Shown: positions 15,760 through 24,968 of the stretch, piece after piece | Layout of the letters: each line of letters opens with the position of its first letter | Position numbering within the stretch: position 1 is the stretch's first letter | Position numbers and translations under genes: made by a program | Source: Paenibacillaceae bacterium | GTDB lineage: Bacteria > Bacillota > Bacilli > Paenibacillales > Paenibacillaceae | DNA length: 64,000 nt | Assembly (NCBI GenBank): GCA_004134985.1 | Contig: REGQ01000006.1 | Location: 1 to 64,000 of the forward strand | Direction of reading: 5' to 3' | The notes under the pieces: model-generated | The model's database searches: none | What the model was told of the DNA's origin: nothing | What the model saw: only the letters and a program-made list of their open reading frames with translations

Positions 15760-17872
15760 CGACATCAAGAAAGTACATGTCATTTTTAAAACGCATTTGG
15801 ACATTGGCTTCACACATTTGGCAGCTCATGTCATCCAGCAGTATGTGGAGGAATACATTCCCAAAGCGATCGAACTATCGGAACAGCTGGAAGCGGGAGG
15901 CGGCAAGGAACGTTTTGTCTGGACGACAGGCTCATGGCTGATCAGGTATTATCTGGACCATGCTTCGCCAGAGCAACAAAGCAAGATGAAAGTGGCAATA
16001 GCCAAAGGGCATATCGCATGGCACGGGTTTCCGTTCACTACGCATACTGAGTTGATGGACCCGGACCTCATTCGTTACGGATTGGCGATCAGCCGCGATC
16101 TTGACAGGCAGTTTGGCAAACAGACGATTGCTGCGAAAATGACGGACGTACCTGGCCATACACTGGCTATGGTGCCGTACATGAGCGAAGCGGGCATTCA
16201 ATATATTCATCTGGGCATTAACCCGGCGTCCAAACGTCCGGATGTGCCAAGCCTGTTCCGCTGGCAGGCGGATGACGGCAGTGAGATGATCGTCAATTAC
16301 GCCGGGACTTATGGCGAGCCTGTTCAGGTGGACGGCTTGAGCGACGTGTTGTTATTCGCTCATACAGGCGACAACTGCGGACCGCCAAGTGTGGAGGAGA
16401 TCCGCGAGCAATTTCGGGAAATTCAGGCCCGGTACCCTGGGGCGGAAATCGTTGCTTCTACGCTCGATGCCTTCGTGCAGCAGCTTCTGAGTGTGCGTGA
16501 GCAGCTGCCAGTGATCCGCGAGGAAATCGGGGATACCTGGATTCATGGGGCAGGTACGGACCCGATTAAGCTGGCGCAGCTTCGTGAACTGCAGCGATTG
16601 CGGAAGATGTGGCTTGCAGAAGGCAGAATGGACAGAGAAAGCGCCGAATACAAAGGGATGAGCGAGGCGCTGCTGCTCGTGGTAGAACATACATGGGGGC
16701 TCGATGTGAAAAAATGGCTGCCCGATTTCCGCAATTATGCCAAACCGGATTTCAACGAGGCGCGGCAAAGGGATGAAATCGATGTCCATGATCTGCCGGC
16801 GAAGTTCGGCTACATTGGCGCATTTGCCATGGATGAGTTCGACCGGCATTCCAGCACATTGTTCTCTGCGGAACAGAGCCGCCGCTCTTATTCTATGATT
16901 GAAAGCTCCTGGGCGGAGCAACGGGGGTACATCGATACAGCTGTTTCATCCCTGGAAGGGGATAAACAGTCCGAAGCCCGAGACGCGCTCAAGCAATTGG
17001 AGCCTGCCCGCAGCGATTTGAGCGGCGCGCAGCCACAGCAAATTCGTGAAACCTATCAAAGCGGGGAGTACGGCTTTGCATTTGGCGAAACCGGTGCGCT
17101 GATTCAACTGACAGATGGCAACGGCAAAAGCTGGATCGACGAGGCGAGCCCATTTGGCGCCTATGGGTATGAAACGTTTGGCACGGAAGACTACGCGCGG
17201 TACTTCCGCACGTACATGTCAAATCTGCCGCTTACCCATCCGTGGGCGGATGCGGATTTCAGCAAGCCGGGCTTTGAATTTGTCCGTCCGCTGCCGAGCA
17301 ATCGGCTTTACCAGCCGCATGTTGTCGATGTGCAGCACCTAAGCGGCGCAGATGCCCAGCGGTATGTGCTGCGGCTGCGTATGCCAGTGGAGGCATACGA
17401 GCAGTACGGAGCGCCGAAGGAACTGGAAGTGGAATACGCCTTCCGGCAGCAGACCGGGGTAATCGATGTTTGCCTGCAGTGGTTCGGCAAAGATGCCAAT
17501 CGCCTTCCTGAGGCTAGCTGGTTCAGCTGCGGATTGAAGGTCGATAACCCGAATTTGTGGACGATGGACAAATTAGGGCGGGCGATCTCACCTCTGCGGG
17601 TTGTACGGGATGGCAACCGCAACCTTCATGCTCTCGACCGCGGCGTGTATTACGATGGAGCAGACGGTTCGGCAATCATTGAAACGCTGGATTCAGCGCT
17701 GGTTGCTCCTGGCCAGAGAAGGCTGCTGCAATTCGACAACTCTTTTGCGTCGCTGGATCAGGGATGGCATTTTAACCTTCATAACAACATTTGGGGAACC
17801 AACTTTCCGATGTGGTTTGGGGAAGATGCGAAATTCCGCTTCAGACTGCAGCTGAGATCCAATCGCAAGTAA
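15752..17872 (+). CDS. GH38-like glycoside hydrolase (DUF5054 type)
   Basis: A 706-residue protein with a GH38-type (alpha-mannosidase fold) N-terminal half. The metal/nucleophile region HVIFKTHLDIGFTHLA corresponds to the H-D pair of GH38, followed by GHIAWHGFPFTTHTE and AAKMTDVPGHTLAMVPYM. The second half is beta-rich (about 430-706). Proteins of this form are usually annotated DUF5054 and their substrates are not settled. The start overlaps the end of the GH110-like gene by 8 bases, so both are made together. No signal peptide. The pair is followed by a terminator at 17903-17940. It may remove an alpha-linked sugar from the same oligosaccharide as the GH110-like enzyme. Confidence 0.78.
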   Translation: MSNDIKKVHVIFKTHLDIGFTHLAAHVIQQYVEEYIPKAIELSEQLEAGGGKERFVWTTGSWLIRYYLDHASPEQQSKMKVAIAKGHIAWHGFPFTTHTELMDPDLIRYGLAISRDLDRQFGKQTIAAKMTDVPGHTLAMVPYMSEAGIQYIHLGINPASKRPDVPSLFRWQADDGSEMIVNYAGTYGEPVQVDGLSDVLLFAHTGDNCGPPSVEEIREQFREIQARYPGAEIVASTLDAFVQQLLSVREQLPVIREEIGDTWIHGAGTDPIKLAQLRELQRLRKMWLAEGRMDRESAEYKGMSEALLLVVEHTWGLDVKKWLPDFRNYAKPDFNEARQRDEIDVHDLPAKFGYIGAFAMDEFDRHSSTLFSAEQSRRSYSMIESSWAEQRGYIDTAVSSLEGDKQSEARDALKQLEPARSDLSGAQPQQIRETYQSGEYGFAFGETGALIQLTDGNGKSWIDEASPFGAYGYETFGTEDYARYFRTYMSNLPLTHPWADADFSKPGFEFVRPLPSNRLYQPHVVDVQHLSGADAQRYVLRLRMPVEAYEQYGAPKELEVEYAFRQQTGVIDVCLQWFGKDANRLPEASWFSCGLKVDNPNLWTMDKLGRAISPLRVVRDGNRNLHALDRGVYYDGADGSAIIETLDSALVAPGQRRLLQFDNSFASLDQGWHFNLHNNIWGTNFPMWFGEDAKFRFRLQLRSNRK

Positions 17873-17902
17873 CAGGCGGAAGCGCAATAGGGCATAAATA
17901 AT

Positions 17903-17940
17903 AACAGGTGCGGCCATGTCTGGCTGCACCTGTTTGTGTT
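17903..17940 (+). terminator. Rho-independent terminator of the GH110/GH38 operon
   Basis: AACAGGTGC / GCACCTGTT stem with an inner GGCC/GGC pairing and a TTTGTGTT tail, 30 bp after the stop codon. Confidence 0.8.
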
Positions 17941-18032
17941 ATGTGAATTGTTTGGCTAGCTAGCGGCGGCAGTGTATTCAGCGCCAGTCTATTCGCAAGC
18001 TGGCAAGGTATGCTCCGCGATCAAAGCGGTGG

Positions 18033-18252
18033 GGCGAGTGGAATGCTAACCGCACGCGTGGAATTCTAACGCTGATGAGCGGCGCTATTTAGGCAAATTC
18101 CACCCCATAATGATTGTAAGGAAGCTGAGACACCTTATTTATAGAAAATCACATGATTTTAGCCGTCCAAGGGGTGAATAAGCGCTGTGGCGAGCGTTAG
18201 CGTTGCAAAAGGGTCATTTGAGGCCGTTTAAGAACTGTGGCAAGCGTTAGCG
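18033..18252. repeat. Cluster of short intergenic repeats
   Basis: GTGGAATT (18058-18065) and AATTCCAC (18096-18103) are the arms of a large stem-loop. A shortened GTGGAATGCTAAC unit precedes it near 18039. Further right, GTGGCGAGCGTTAGCG (18188-18203) recurs as GTGGCAAGCGTTAGCG (18237-18252), about 49 bp apart. The stop codon of the minus-strand unknown gene lies inside the last unit. No gene is seen between 17941 and 18246. Confidence 0.65.
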
Positions 18253-18945
18253 CAATATCCCCCGCTCGCTCGAATTCGTCAACGTGGCCAGCAGCGCTTT
18301 CAGACGAACCGGAATTTCGGCGCGGAGTTCGGCCCAAGGGACGAAGGCGTCATCCGCCCACACATGTGGAATATAGTCGAATGTCGGCTGAAAGCTGAAA
18401 GTCCGCAAATGCGCCTCGGCAAGCTGATCAATAAGCTCCCCTGTTTTGAATTCCCCGCTGAACATGTCCGGCTCCAGCACGCCGCCATCGCCTGCCTCTG
18501 CCTGACAGCACGACGATACATTAGGCAGCAGATGAAATACTTCCTCCAGCGGTGTCATGGCGTGCTTGCCTGGCTGCACGAACAACTGGACGCGCTGATC
18601 CTCTGTTACATTGCTGCGGTCACGCATAACTCCAAGAAAGTATCGGCCATGGAAACTTACTTCGCAGGAGACGAGTTCTCCCTCATGCCCGACATAGATC
18701 CAAACATGCTCCAAATCATAAATATGTTGAATGTCATAGTCCCAGTAAATTGCGTATTCAATCACCATTTTCACCTTAGCCGGGTCCACGTGGATGCTCC
18801 GGTCGAATGATGGGGAGGGGGCAGACGATTCGAACACAGTAACCCCGACCCGCACCGGCTGGAATGGCTCGTGACGGTCCATATACAGTATCGGGGCAAA
18901 GCGAAGCACGGAATCAAAATGCGGGATGGTGTCTGACAGCTGCAT
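18247..18945 (-). CDS. Unknown protein, possibly Vps62-like
   Basis: A 232-residue protein I do not recognise with confidence. It starts MQLSDTIPHFDSVLRFAPIL and contains KMVIEYAIYWDYDIQHIYDL and WIYVGHEGELVSCEVSFHG, which loosely recalls Vps62/DUF946-type proteins. Two adjacent Cys (SSCCQAE) and a Trp-rich C-terminal part are notable. There is no signal peptide or membrane helix. AAAGGAG lies 10 bases before the ATG. Its promoter has an AAGCGCTT operator between -35 (TTGGTG) and -10 (TACAAT). A truncated 5' copy of a paralogue survives at 28726-28827 next to iolD, so this gene was probably once divergent to the inositol operon and may have a related role. Confidence 0.75.
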   Translation of the reverse strand: MQLSDTIPHFDSVLRFAPILYMDRHEPFQPVRVGVTVFESSAPSPSFDRSIHVDPAKVKMVIEYAIYWDYDIQHIYDLEHVWIYVGHEGELVSCEVSFHGRYFLGVMRDRSNVTEDQRVQLFVQPGKHAMTPLEEVFHLLPNVSSCCQAEAGDGGVLEPDMFSGEFKTGELIDQLAEAHLRTFSFQPTFDYIPHVWADDAFVPWAELRAEIPVRLKALLATLTNSSERGILR

Positions 18946-19122
18946 AATGTAAGGTCTCCTTTATATTTTAAAATTAAATGATTGACGCTTTCATTGTATC
19001 ATAATTAAGCGCTTCACCAAATGATAATATTGAAAATTTACACAAGTAATAAAAATATTATAATAAGCGCTTAACAAAGATATTGAGGAAGAAACAAGGC
19101 ATATAATCCCGTTGGCAACAGC
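18906..19122. repeat. Duplicated divergent regulatory region, copy 1
   Basis: Aligns along its whole length with 28784-29006. It includes the first 13 or so codons of the unknown gene, its ribosome site, both operators, and on the right a decayed iolD start (19097 on, with AAG where iolD has ATG). A 23-base block (18977-18999) is identical to 28859-28881. Confidence 0.85.
18994..19072. promoter_or_regulatory. Divergent promoters with two AAGCGCTT operators (copy 1)
   Basis: Leftward promoter: TTGGTG, 16 bases, TACAAT (-10 at 18999-18994), with operator AAGCGCTT at 19007-19014 in the spacer. Rightward promoter: TTTACA (19037-19042), 16 bases, TATAAT (19059-19064), with operator AAGCGCTT at 19065-19072 directly after the -10. 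The palindromes with a central CG are typical LacI-family sites. They start 58 bp apart, a spacing compatible with loop formation. The rightward promoter now faces the YesN/YesM block. Confidence 0.7.
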
Positions 19123-19323
19123 TAAGACTTGCTGTTTGTTGATTTAATTGGAAATAGTATCCAGGTGATGCGATTCACCAGTTTGGATAAGGCCTTCACG
19201 TCGAGAATGCGGATTTAGGCGTTTTACTTTTCTTCGCTTTTAAGTTAAATTGTCTAGTAACAGAATTGTGGATAGTCGTGACTGTCGCTGCATCAGTGAA
19301 TCGCAATTTGAGAGGTGAACGCT
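19123..19323. promoter_or_regulatory. Leader of the yesN-type gene with distant inverted repeat
   Basis: No gene seen. TGCGATTCAC (19169-19178) and its complement GTGAATCGCA (19296-19305) are 117 bp apart. The right arm ends 6 bases before the ribosome site AGAGG (19311-19315). They could be two half-sites for a regulator or a long-range stem that affects translation. Confidence 0.4.
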
Positions 19324-20970
19324 ATGAGCAAAGTGCTTATTGTCGAGGACGAGAAGGAAATCCGCAACGGATTGGCGGCCCACTCCATGTGGTGGGAGCT
19401 AGGGATGGAGCAGGTGGTTACGGCAGATGACGGGCATACCGGTCTCCAGATGATCGTCCAAGTGCCCGATATTCAGCTCGTCATCACGGATATACGAATG
19501 AAGCAGGTGTCAGGTCTGGAGTTTATTCAAAGGCTGTATGAGGAACTCGATTTTGACGGGAAAGTGATTATTTTGAGCGGCTACGACGACTTTCATTATG
19601 CCCGCAAGGCGATGAATTACGGCGTCGTCGATTTCCTCCTGAAGCCGGTCGTAACGGCCGAACTTAAACAGGCTGCGTACAAAGCCATCATGTTGCTGGA
19701 GAACGAGAAGAAGCGGCAAAGCAGCTTGAGCATGCTTGAAGACGAGATGCCGAAACTGCGAGAGAGATGGCTGCAGGAAATCATTGACCGCACATCGAGG
19801 GTATCGGGAGGGGAGCCTTCCACCCGCAATCGGCTTCAACAATATGGAATAGTTTGGCTTGGCTCGGATAGGCTCGTCATGATGGTCGTTGAGGCCGACA
19901 ATCTGAAAGCTTACGCGCAGCAAGGCTATACTCCCAAGGAACGGGAACGAATCGGGTTTGCGATCGGCAACGTGCTTGAGTATTCGTTATTAGAGGAAGG
20001 CGCGCATGCGGGCAACTACGTGCGATTCCGTTCTCCGGGAGAGGACAAATGGATCGTTATCTTTGGGATGCATCCCAGCAACCGCGCTTCTAGCGACCAT
20101 TGGCTAAGAGAATTCAAATCATCCTTGATCACCCGCATTAAAACATACGTGAAAGCGAGTGTTACCGTCGTTATAACCGGGCAAGGCGCGCTGGAAGCGC
20201 TGCCGCTGCTGTACGAGGAGGCCCTTCAAAGCTTGACGCAAGTCAAAATATACGGCGACGAGGAGCTTGCGGGCGGGCAAGAGCAGGAAACCGTGCCTTC
20301 GTACCGGGACGTCGATTTGATGCTGGAGCCTAAAGCGCTGGTCGATTTGCTCAAACATGGCGATGAACGGGACGTGCAAGAAGCGGCGGCCCTCTTCCCG
20401 GCTTTGGTGCGGGAGTGGGGAGTTACGCTGCATAGAGACTTGCATCAGCGGGTGTTTGAATGGCTGCTGGAAGTGTTCGGGGAAGCGCGCAAGTCGGGGT
20501 GGAAGCAGGACGAGTGGATGAAGAAACCGCTTCTGCTCTGGGAAAGCATCGAAGCTTTTGATACGCTGGAAGCGCTGCAGCCACTAATTGTCAGCTACTT
20601 GCTGCAGGTGAATGCCGAGCTGCATGGACACTCGCATAATCAAATTTTGCAAAGAGCGGAGCGTTACATCCAAGAGCATTACTCAGAACCAATTACGCTG
20701 CAGACGGTGGCTGATTATGTATACTTGTCGCCCGAATGGCTCAGCACCTTGTTCAAAAAACATGTCGGAACGACTTTCCTGGATTATCTCACGCAACTGA
20801 GGATGGAGAAAGCGAAAGACCTTCTGCAAGATGTCAGTTTGAAGGTTTATCAAATCGGACTTCAGGTCGGCTACAAAGACACGGTTTACTTCTCCAAGCT
20901 ATTCAAAAAGAAGTTTGGGTGCACGCCGAAGGAATATCGGAATTCAAAGGGGATTCACGGGGATGACTGA
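19324..20970 (+). CDS. YesN-type response regulator (AraC output)
   Basis: A 548-residue response regulator. The receiver domain (1-120) starts KVLIVEDEKEIRNG, has the phospho-Asp in LVITDIRMKQVSGLEF, and Lys in FLLKPV. A middle region of about 300 residues is typical of YesN. The C-terminal AraC double helix-turn-helix (about 448-548) includes ITLQTVADYVYLSPEWLSTL and VGYKDTVYFSKLFKKKFGCT. A GTG at 19315 overlaps AGAGG, and ATG 19324 is 8 bases after it and is preferred. The kinase gene starts within its last codons. It most likely activates the adjacent ABC transporter/GH101-like genes in response to an extracellular glycan fragment. Confidence 0.92.
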   Translation: MSKVLIVEDEKEIRNGLAAHSMWWELGMEQVVTADDGHTGLQMIVQVPDIQLVITDIRMKQVSGLEFIQRLYEELDFDGKVIILSGYDDFHYARKAMNYGVVDFLLKPVVTAELKQAAYKAIMLLENEKKRQSSLSMLEDEMPKLRERWLQEIIDRTSRVSGGEPSTRNRLQQYGIVWLGSDRLVMMVVEADNLKAYAQQGYTPKERERIGFAIGNVLEYSLLEEGAHAGNYVRFRSPGEDKWIVIFGMHPSNRASSDHWLREFKSSLITRIKTYVKASVTVVITGQGALEALPLLYEEALQSLTQVKIYGDEELAGGQEQETVPSYRDVDLMLEPKALVDLLKHGDERDVQEAAALFPALVREWGVTLHRDLHQRVFEWLLEVFGEARKSGWKQDEWMKKPLLLWESIEAFDTLEALQPLIVSYLLQVNAELHGHSHNQILQRAERYIQEHYSEPITLQTVADYVYLSPEWLSTLFKKHVGTTFLDYLTQLRMEKAKDLLQDVSLKVYQIGLQVGYKDTVYFSKLFKKKFGCTPKEYRNSKGIHGDD

Positions 20971-22750
20971 GGGTCCGTTCCGTTCTCGGATGTCGATGAG
21001 ATATCGGCTGATGTTCGTTTTCTTTATTCTTATCGTCGTTCCTTTCGTGTTTGTCGGGTATATCGCGCTGTCCAAATCGGAGAAGACGATCCGCAGCAGC
21101 AATCTGGACTCGGTCGTCCAAACCGGCAAAAATCTGGACAATTTCTTGCGTTATGTGTTGAACGAGCAGGACAAAATTATGGCTTCTGACGAAATGCAGG
21201 AACTGTTGAGCGTCGAGCCCGGCGATCACGTAAGCGAAATCGAATACGCCAAGAAGCTGTCGGCCTACACGGACACGCTTAATTATTCGAATAAGCTCTT
21301 TAAGATCCGTCCGTTCCCGCTTTCGCCTTCCGAGCATCCGACGTATGTGAAAGCGAATTTTGGTTCCATCGATCTGGAGAGGGCCGAATGGTTTGCGGAT
21401 ATTATCGAAAATGGGAGCTCTTTCTGGAAAGTGTTCCGGTCTGGGGACGATCCGGGCTTATATGTCGAGCCTACTCTTGGGAGCGTCAAGAGATTGCACA
21501 GCCTCAAATCGTTTCAGCCGCTAGGCGTCGTTTTGATGGAGATCAGACCTTCTATTCTTGCGGAATTCATTGATCCGGTCAAACAGTTCCGGAATCAGAA
21601 GCTTATGCTCATCAACAAGAATAGCCAGGTTATCTACAGTACGGATAGAAAATATGGGGATGAGGAAACGGAAGAAACGCTTCAGCGTGAGCTTCCTCCG
21701 CCTCTCGTGTCCAAGACGATGAAATACGAGGGGACGGATTCCCTTGTCAACGTATCGGAGTTGCTTGGGAATGAGTTAAGACTCGTCAGTATCGTGCCGA
21801 CGAAGGAATTGAACAAGCCGATCGCGGTGCTGAACAAATTGACGATCATTTTTCTCGCGTTTTACTTTCTGCTGTCACTGATGCTTGTCGGATACATTAC
21901 GGTGAAATATACGGCTCCGATCTCGGCGCTCGTTCGGCAGATGAAGGTGTTGGCCAGAAACCAGTTCAACGATGGGGCGATTGCCGATTCGAAATGGGTC
22001 AAGCGAAGCGACGAGGTGGGCTGGCTTTATCGCGGCATGTATCATATGATCGGGGAAATTCACAAGCTGCTGAAGGAAACGAAGGAATCGGAAAAGCGAA
22101 AAAAACAATTGGAATTTCAAGTGTTGACTTATCAGATCAATCCCCATTTTCTGTACAACACGCTGGATACGATCCGTTGGAAAGCAGAAGCGCATAACGT
22201 CAGCGAGATCGGAGAAATTGTCAGCTCCTTGGGCTCCCTGTTCCGTCTTAGCTTGAACGGGGGGAAGGAATTGATGACGGTGCGCAGGGAACTGGAGCTG
22301 TTGAAGTCGTACATTCATATTGAAAAAGTCAGGCAATCGAGCCTCGTGCGCATCATGTTCAGAATCGACGAGGAAATAATGGATCTTCCGCTAATGCGCC
22401 TAATTCTTCAACCGCTTGTCGAAAACGCCATACGGCACGGCATTGCGGGCAAGGGTGACGCTGGAATTATTATTATCCAGGGGGCGTTGGAGGAGGAGGG
22501 GATCAGCTTTCGAATTACGGATAACGGACCAGGTATTCCCGATGACATCCTAAGCACACTGCTCGATCCTGCGGCCCAGACGAGATCAGACCGAGAAGGC
22601 GGCCTTGGGCTGGTTAATGTTCACGAACGGCTGAGGCACTATTTTGGAGAACCCTACGGTCTCGAAGTCCAAAGCGAGAAGAACAGGGGCACGACCGTCG
22701 TTCTGCTGCACCCTCGCTTGCCGAAGCATACAACGGAGCTTGACGGGTAG
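20963..22750 (+). CDS. YesM-type sensor histidine kinase
   Basis: A 595-residue kinase. TM1 (about 12-33: LMFVFFILIVVPFVFVGYIA), an extracellular sensor of about 270 residues, TM2 (about 293-315), HAMP, then the His_kinase motif YQINPHFLYNTLDTIRW with the phosphorylated His. The ATPase domain carries LVENAIRHGI, ITDNGPGIPDD and GGLGLVNVHERL. The frame could open at 20915, but ATG 20963 overlaps the regulator stop by 8 bases and has AAAGGGG 9 bases upstream, so it is chosen. The transporter genes follow after a terminator, so the pair probably has its own transcript. Confidence 0.92.
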   Translation: MTEGPFRSRMSMRYRLMFVFFILIVVPFVFVGYIALSKSEKTIRSSNLDSVVQTGKNLDNFLRYVLNEQDKIMASDEMQELLSVEPGDHVSEIEYAKKLSAYTDTLNYSNKLFKIRPFPLSPSEHPTYVKANFGSIDLERAEWFADIIENGSSFWKVFRSGDDPGLYVEPTLGSVKRLHSLKSFQPLGVVLMEIRPSILAEFIDPVKQFRNQKLMLINKNSQVIYSTDRKYGDEETEETLQRELPPPLVSKTMKYEGTDSLVNVSELLGNELRLVSIVPTKELNKPIAVLNKLTIIFLAFYFLLSLMLVGYITVKYTAPISALVRQMKVLARNQFNDGAIADSKWVKRSDEVGWLYRGMYHMIGEIHKLLKETKESEKRKKQLEFQVLTYQINPHFLYNTLDTIRWKAEAHNVSEIGEIVSSLGSLFRLSLNGGKELMTVRRELELLKSYIHIEKVRQSSLVRIMFRIDEEIMDLPLMRLILQPLVENAIRHGIAGKGDAGIIIIQGALEEEGISFRITDNGPGIPDDILSTLLDPAAQTRSDREGGLGLVNVHERLRHYFGEPYGLEVQSEKNRGTTVVLLHPRLPKHTTELDG

Positions 22751-22848
22751 GAGTTCCGCAGCGGATTCAGGAAGACAGGCAGGCACAACGACTCAAAGCG
22801 GACAAAGTAAGCAAACTGCCGGGAGGACGAATAGGCAGCGAAAAAAAT

Positions 22849-22888
22849 GACTGCAGTTTCTGTATTTGGGAAACGCAGTCGTTTTTTT
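22849..22888 (+). terminator. Terminator after the YesN/YesM pair
   Basis: GACTGC-GTTTC / GAAAC-GCAGTC stem (22849-22880) followed by seven T. It separates the regulator operon from the transporter operon. The rest of 22751-23032 shows no gene, and I could not assign a clear promoter. Confidence 0.85.
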
Positions 22889-23032
22889 ATGCTTTTGGAA
22901 CGAGAAATCTTTCCTTGACTGCTCTCGATATAGGAATCTTTTCTCAGTGGTTTTGTAACAGTAAAGCTTAGAGATGTCTCATAGGTTGACGGACGACCCG
23001 ATGGTATTATTGTTGTACGGGAGGGGAATGCA

Positions 23033-23971
23033 ATGAACGAAGCCAAGACAATGCCGAAGAGGCAAGGCGGGACCTGGAAACGATTTAAAACCCAATGGAC
23101 TTTGCAGATGATGATCTTGCCTTGTATAGCGTTCCTGATCGTGTTCGCTTATATCCCTCTGGCGGGCAACATCATCGCTTTCCAAAACTTCAAGATTACA
23201 TCGGGCTTTACGGGCAGCGAATTCGTCGGACTTCGCAATTTCATCGAGATGTTCAAAGATCCGACCTTCTACCAAGCGATGAAAAATACGGTTATTTTAA
23301 GCCTTCTGTACTTGTTGGTCGTGTTTCCAATGCCACTGCTGTTCGCATTGCTGATTCACGAGATTCCGTTCAAACGTTTTAAGAAAATCGTGCAGACGAC
23401 AAGTTACTTGCCACACTTCATCGCGTTCGCGATGGTCGCCTCCATGTGGATTATCCTGCTCGATCCGAAAGGGCTCGTCAACGAAACGGCGCAACTGCTG
23501 CAGATCATCCAGCATCCGATCGAGTTCTGGACGGAGCCGGGGTTATTCCGGCCACTGTCAACGCTAATCAGCATTTGGAAGGAGACGGGGTGGGGAGCGA
23601 TCATATTTCTTGCCGCTATCGCTGGCATTCAGCCGGATTTGTACGAAGCGGCGATGATGGACGGAGCCGGCCGCATTAAGCGTATTTGGCACATCACACT
23701 GCCGAATCTTATCCCTTTGTTTGCGATACTGTTCATTTTGAAAGCAGGAACCTTGTTCACCGGCAATCTGGATCATTCCATTCTGCTCGGCAATTCGTTC
23801 AACAAGGAAACCTCGTACGTTATCGAATACTATTCGCTGCAGATGGGCTTGGAGCTCACCCGCTATTCTTATGCGACGGCGGTCAGTTCTTTTCAGGCCA
23901 TCATGTCCCTGGTGCTCGTTCTGTTTGCGAACTGGTTCTCGGGCAGAGTGTCAGGCAATCGTTTGTTCTAA
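23033..23971 (+). CDS. Sugar ABC transporter permease (LplB type)
   Basis: A 312-residue permease with six membrane segments, CUT1 family. The EAA loop is seen as YEAAMMDGAGRIKRIWHITLP (about 203-223), which contacts the ATPase. The N terminus PCIAFLIVFAYIPLAGNIIA is typical of LplB/YteP. GGGAGGGG precedes the ATG. It pairs with the next permease and the lipoprotein. No ATP-binding subunit is encoded here, so a shared MsmX-type ATPase elsewhere must energise it, as is usual for YesMN-linked importers. Confidence 0.93.
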   Translation: MNEAKTMPKRQGGTWKRFKTQWTLQMMILPCIAFLIVFAYIPLAGNIIAFQNFKITSGFTGSEFVGLRNFIEMFKDPTFYQAMKNTVILSLLYLLVVFPMPLLFALLIHEIPFKRFKKIVQTTSYLPHFIAFAMVASMWIILLDPKGLVNETAQLLQIIQHPIEFWTEPGLFRPLSTLISIWKETGWGAIIFLAAIAGIQPDLYEAAMMDGAGRIKRIWHITLPNLIPLFAILFILKAGTLFTGNLDHSILLGNSFNKETSYVIEYYSLQMGLELTRYSYATAVSSFQAIMSLVLVLFANWFSGRVSGNRLF

Positions 23972-23996
23972 AAATAAGCGTTAAGGAGGAACTTAG

Positions 23997-24890
23997 TTGC
24001 GTTCCCACATCAAGCTAACGCGGGAGGATTGGATCGTGAACACGACGGTGGTGCTATTCGGCATACTCGCGTTTCTGGCCACCTTCTATCCGCTATATTA
24101 CTTGCTGATTTATTCGCTGAACGATCCGGTGGATGCTGCCGGCGGCCAACTATACTGGTTTCCGAGGAAATTCACTTTAGAAAACTATGCGGTCATTTTT
24201 CGTGACGATCAATTGCTGAATGCCTTTCTCCTGACAGTCGCTCGAACGGTAATCGGCACGCTGAGCGGCGTACTGTTCACCGCTATGGGAGCTTATGCGC
24301 TGTCGAAGCGCAGACTGGTGTTCCGCAAGACGTACTCGATGATCGGCCTCGTGACGATGTATGTGAGTGGAGGATTGATTCCAACCTACTTGCTGCTGCA
24401 GAAGCTTCACTTGCTTGATTCGTTCTGGGTGTACATCGTTCCATCGCTGTTCAATATTTTCAATGCGCTGCTGTTCATGGCTTTCTTCCGGCAAATGCCA
24501 GAAGAGTTGGAGGAATCAGCGAAGGTAGACGGGAGCGGCGATTTCTATATTTTCCTGCGGATTATTCTGCCGCTGGCCAAACCCGTGCTTGCCACCGTCT
24601 CGCTGTTCGTCGCTGTCAACCACTGGAACGATTGGTTCAGCTCCGCCTACTTTGTTTCGAATCAGCAGTTATGGACGCTTCCGACAATTATCGTTCGCAT
24701 GCTGTCCGACACAGCTATCATCGACAACATGCAGAGCTTGCCGCCTAACATGAGGACGGATCCTTTATCCACCTTGATGGCCATCAAATACGCGACGTTG
24801 ATCGTCACTGTGCTGCCGATTACCATTGTGTATCCATTTATTCAGAAGTATTTCGTACAGGGGATGATGGTCGGGGCCATCAAAGCTTAA
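23997..24890 (+). CDS. Sugar ABC transporter permease (YtcP/LplC type)
   Basis: A 297-residue second permease of the same importer. The EAA loop is ESAKVDGSGDFYIFLRIILP (about 180-199), and six hydrophobic segments are visible. It starts at TTG 23997 with AAGGAGG 7 bases upstream; no in-frame ATG lies near the N terminus. The C-terminal FIQKYFVQGMMVGAIKA is the family hallmark. It lies 25 bp after the first permease gene. Confidence 0.93.
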   Translation: MRSHIKLTREDWIVNTTVVLFGILAFLATFYPLYYLLIYSLNDPVDAAGGQLYWFPRKFTLENYAVIFRDDQLLNAFLLTVARTVIGTLSGVLFTAMGAYALSKRRLVFRKTYSMIGLVTMYVSGGLIPTYLLLQKLHLLDSFWVYIVPSLFNIFNALLFMAFFRQMPEELEESAKVDGSGDFYIFLRIILPLAKPVLATVSLFVAVNHWNDWFSSAYFVSNQQLWTLPTIIVRMLSDTAIIDNMQSLPPNMRTDPLSTLMAIKYATLIVTVLPITIVYPFIQKYFVQGMMVGAIKA

Positions 24891-24968
24891 CCGTGATATC
24901 TTAAGCCTGTCTGAGAAGGGCATATGATATATACACAAAGGCATTTTATAAAGGGGAGGGCGTATTCG

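Noticed and set aside
18364-18810. 148-codon frame opposite the unknown gene
   Set aside because: The minus-strand frame is longer, has a good ribosome site and promoter, and a paralogous stub preserves its start.
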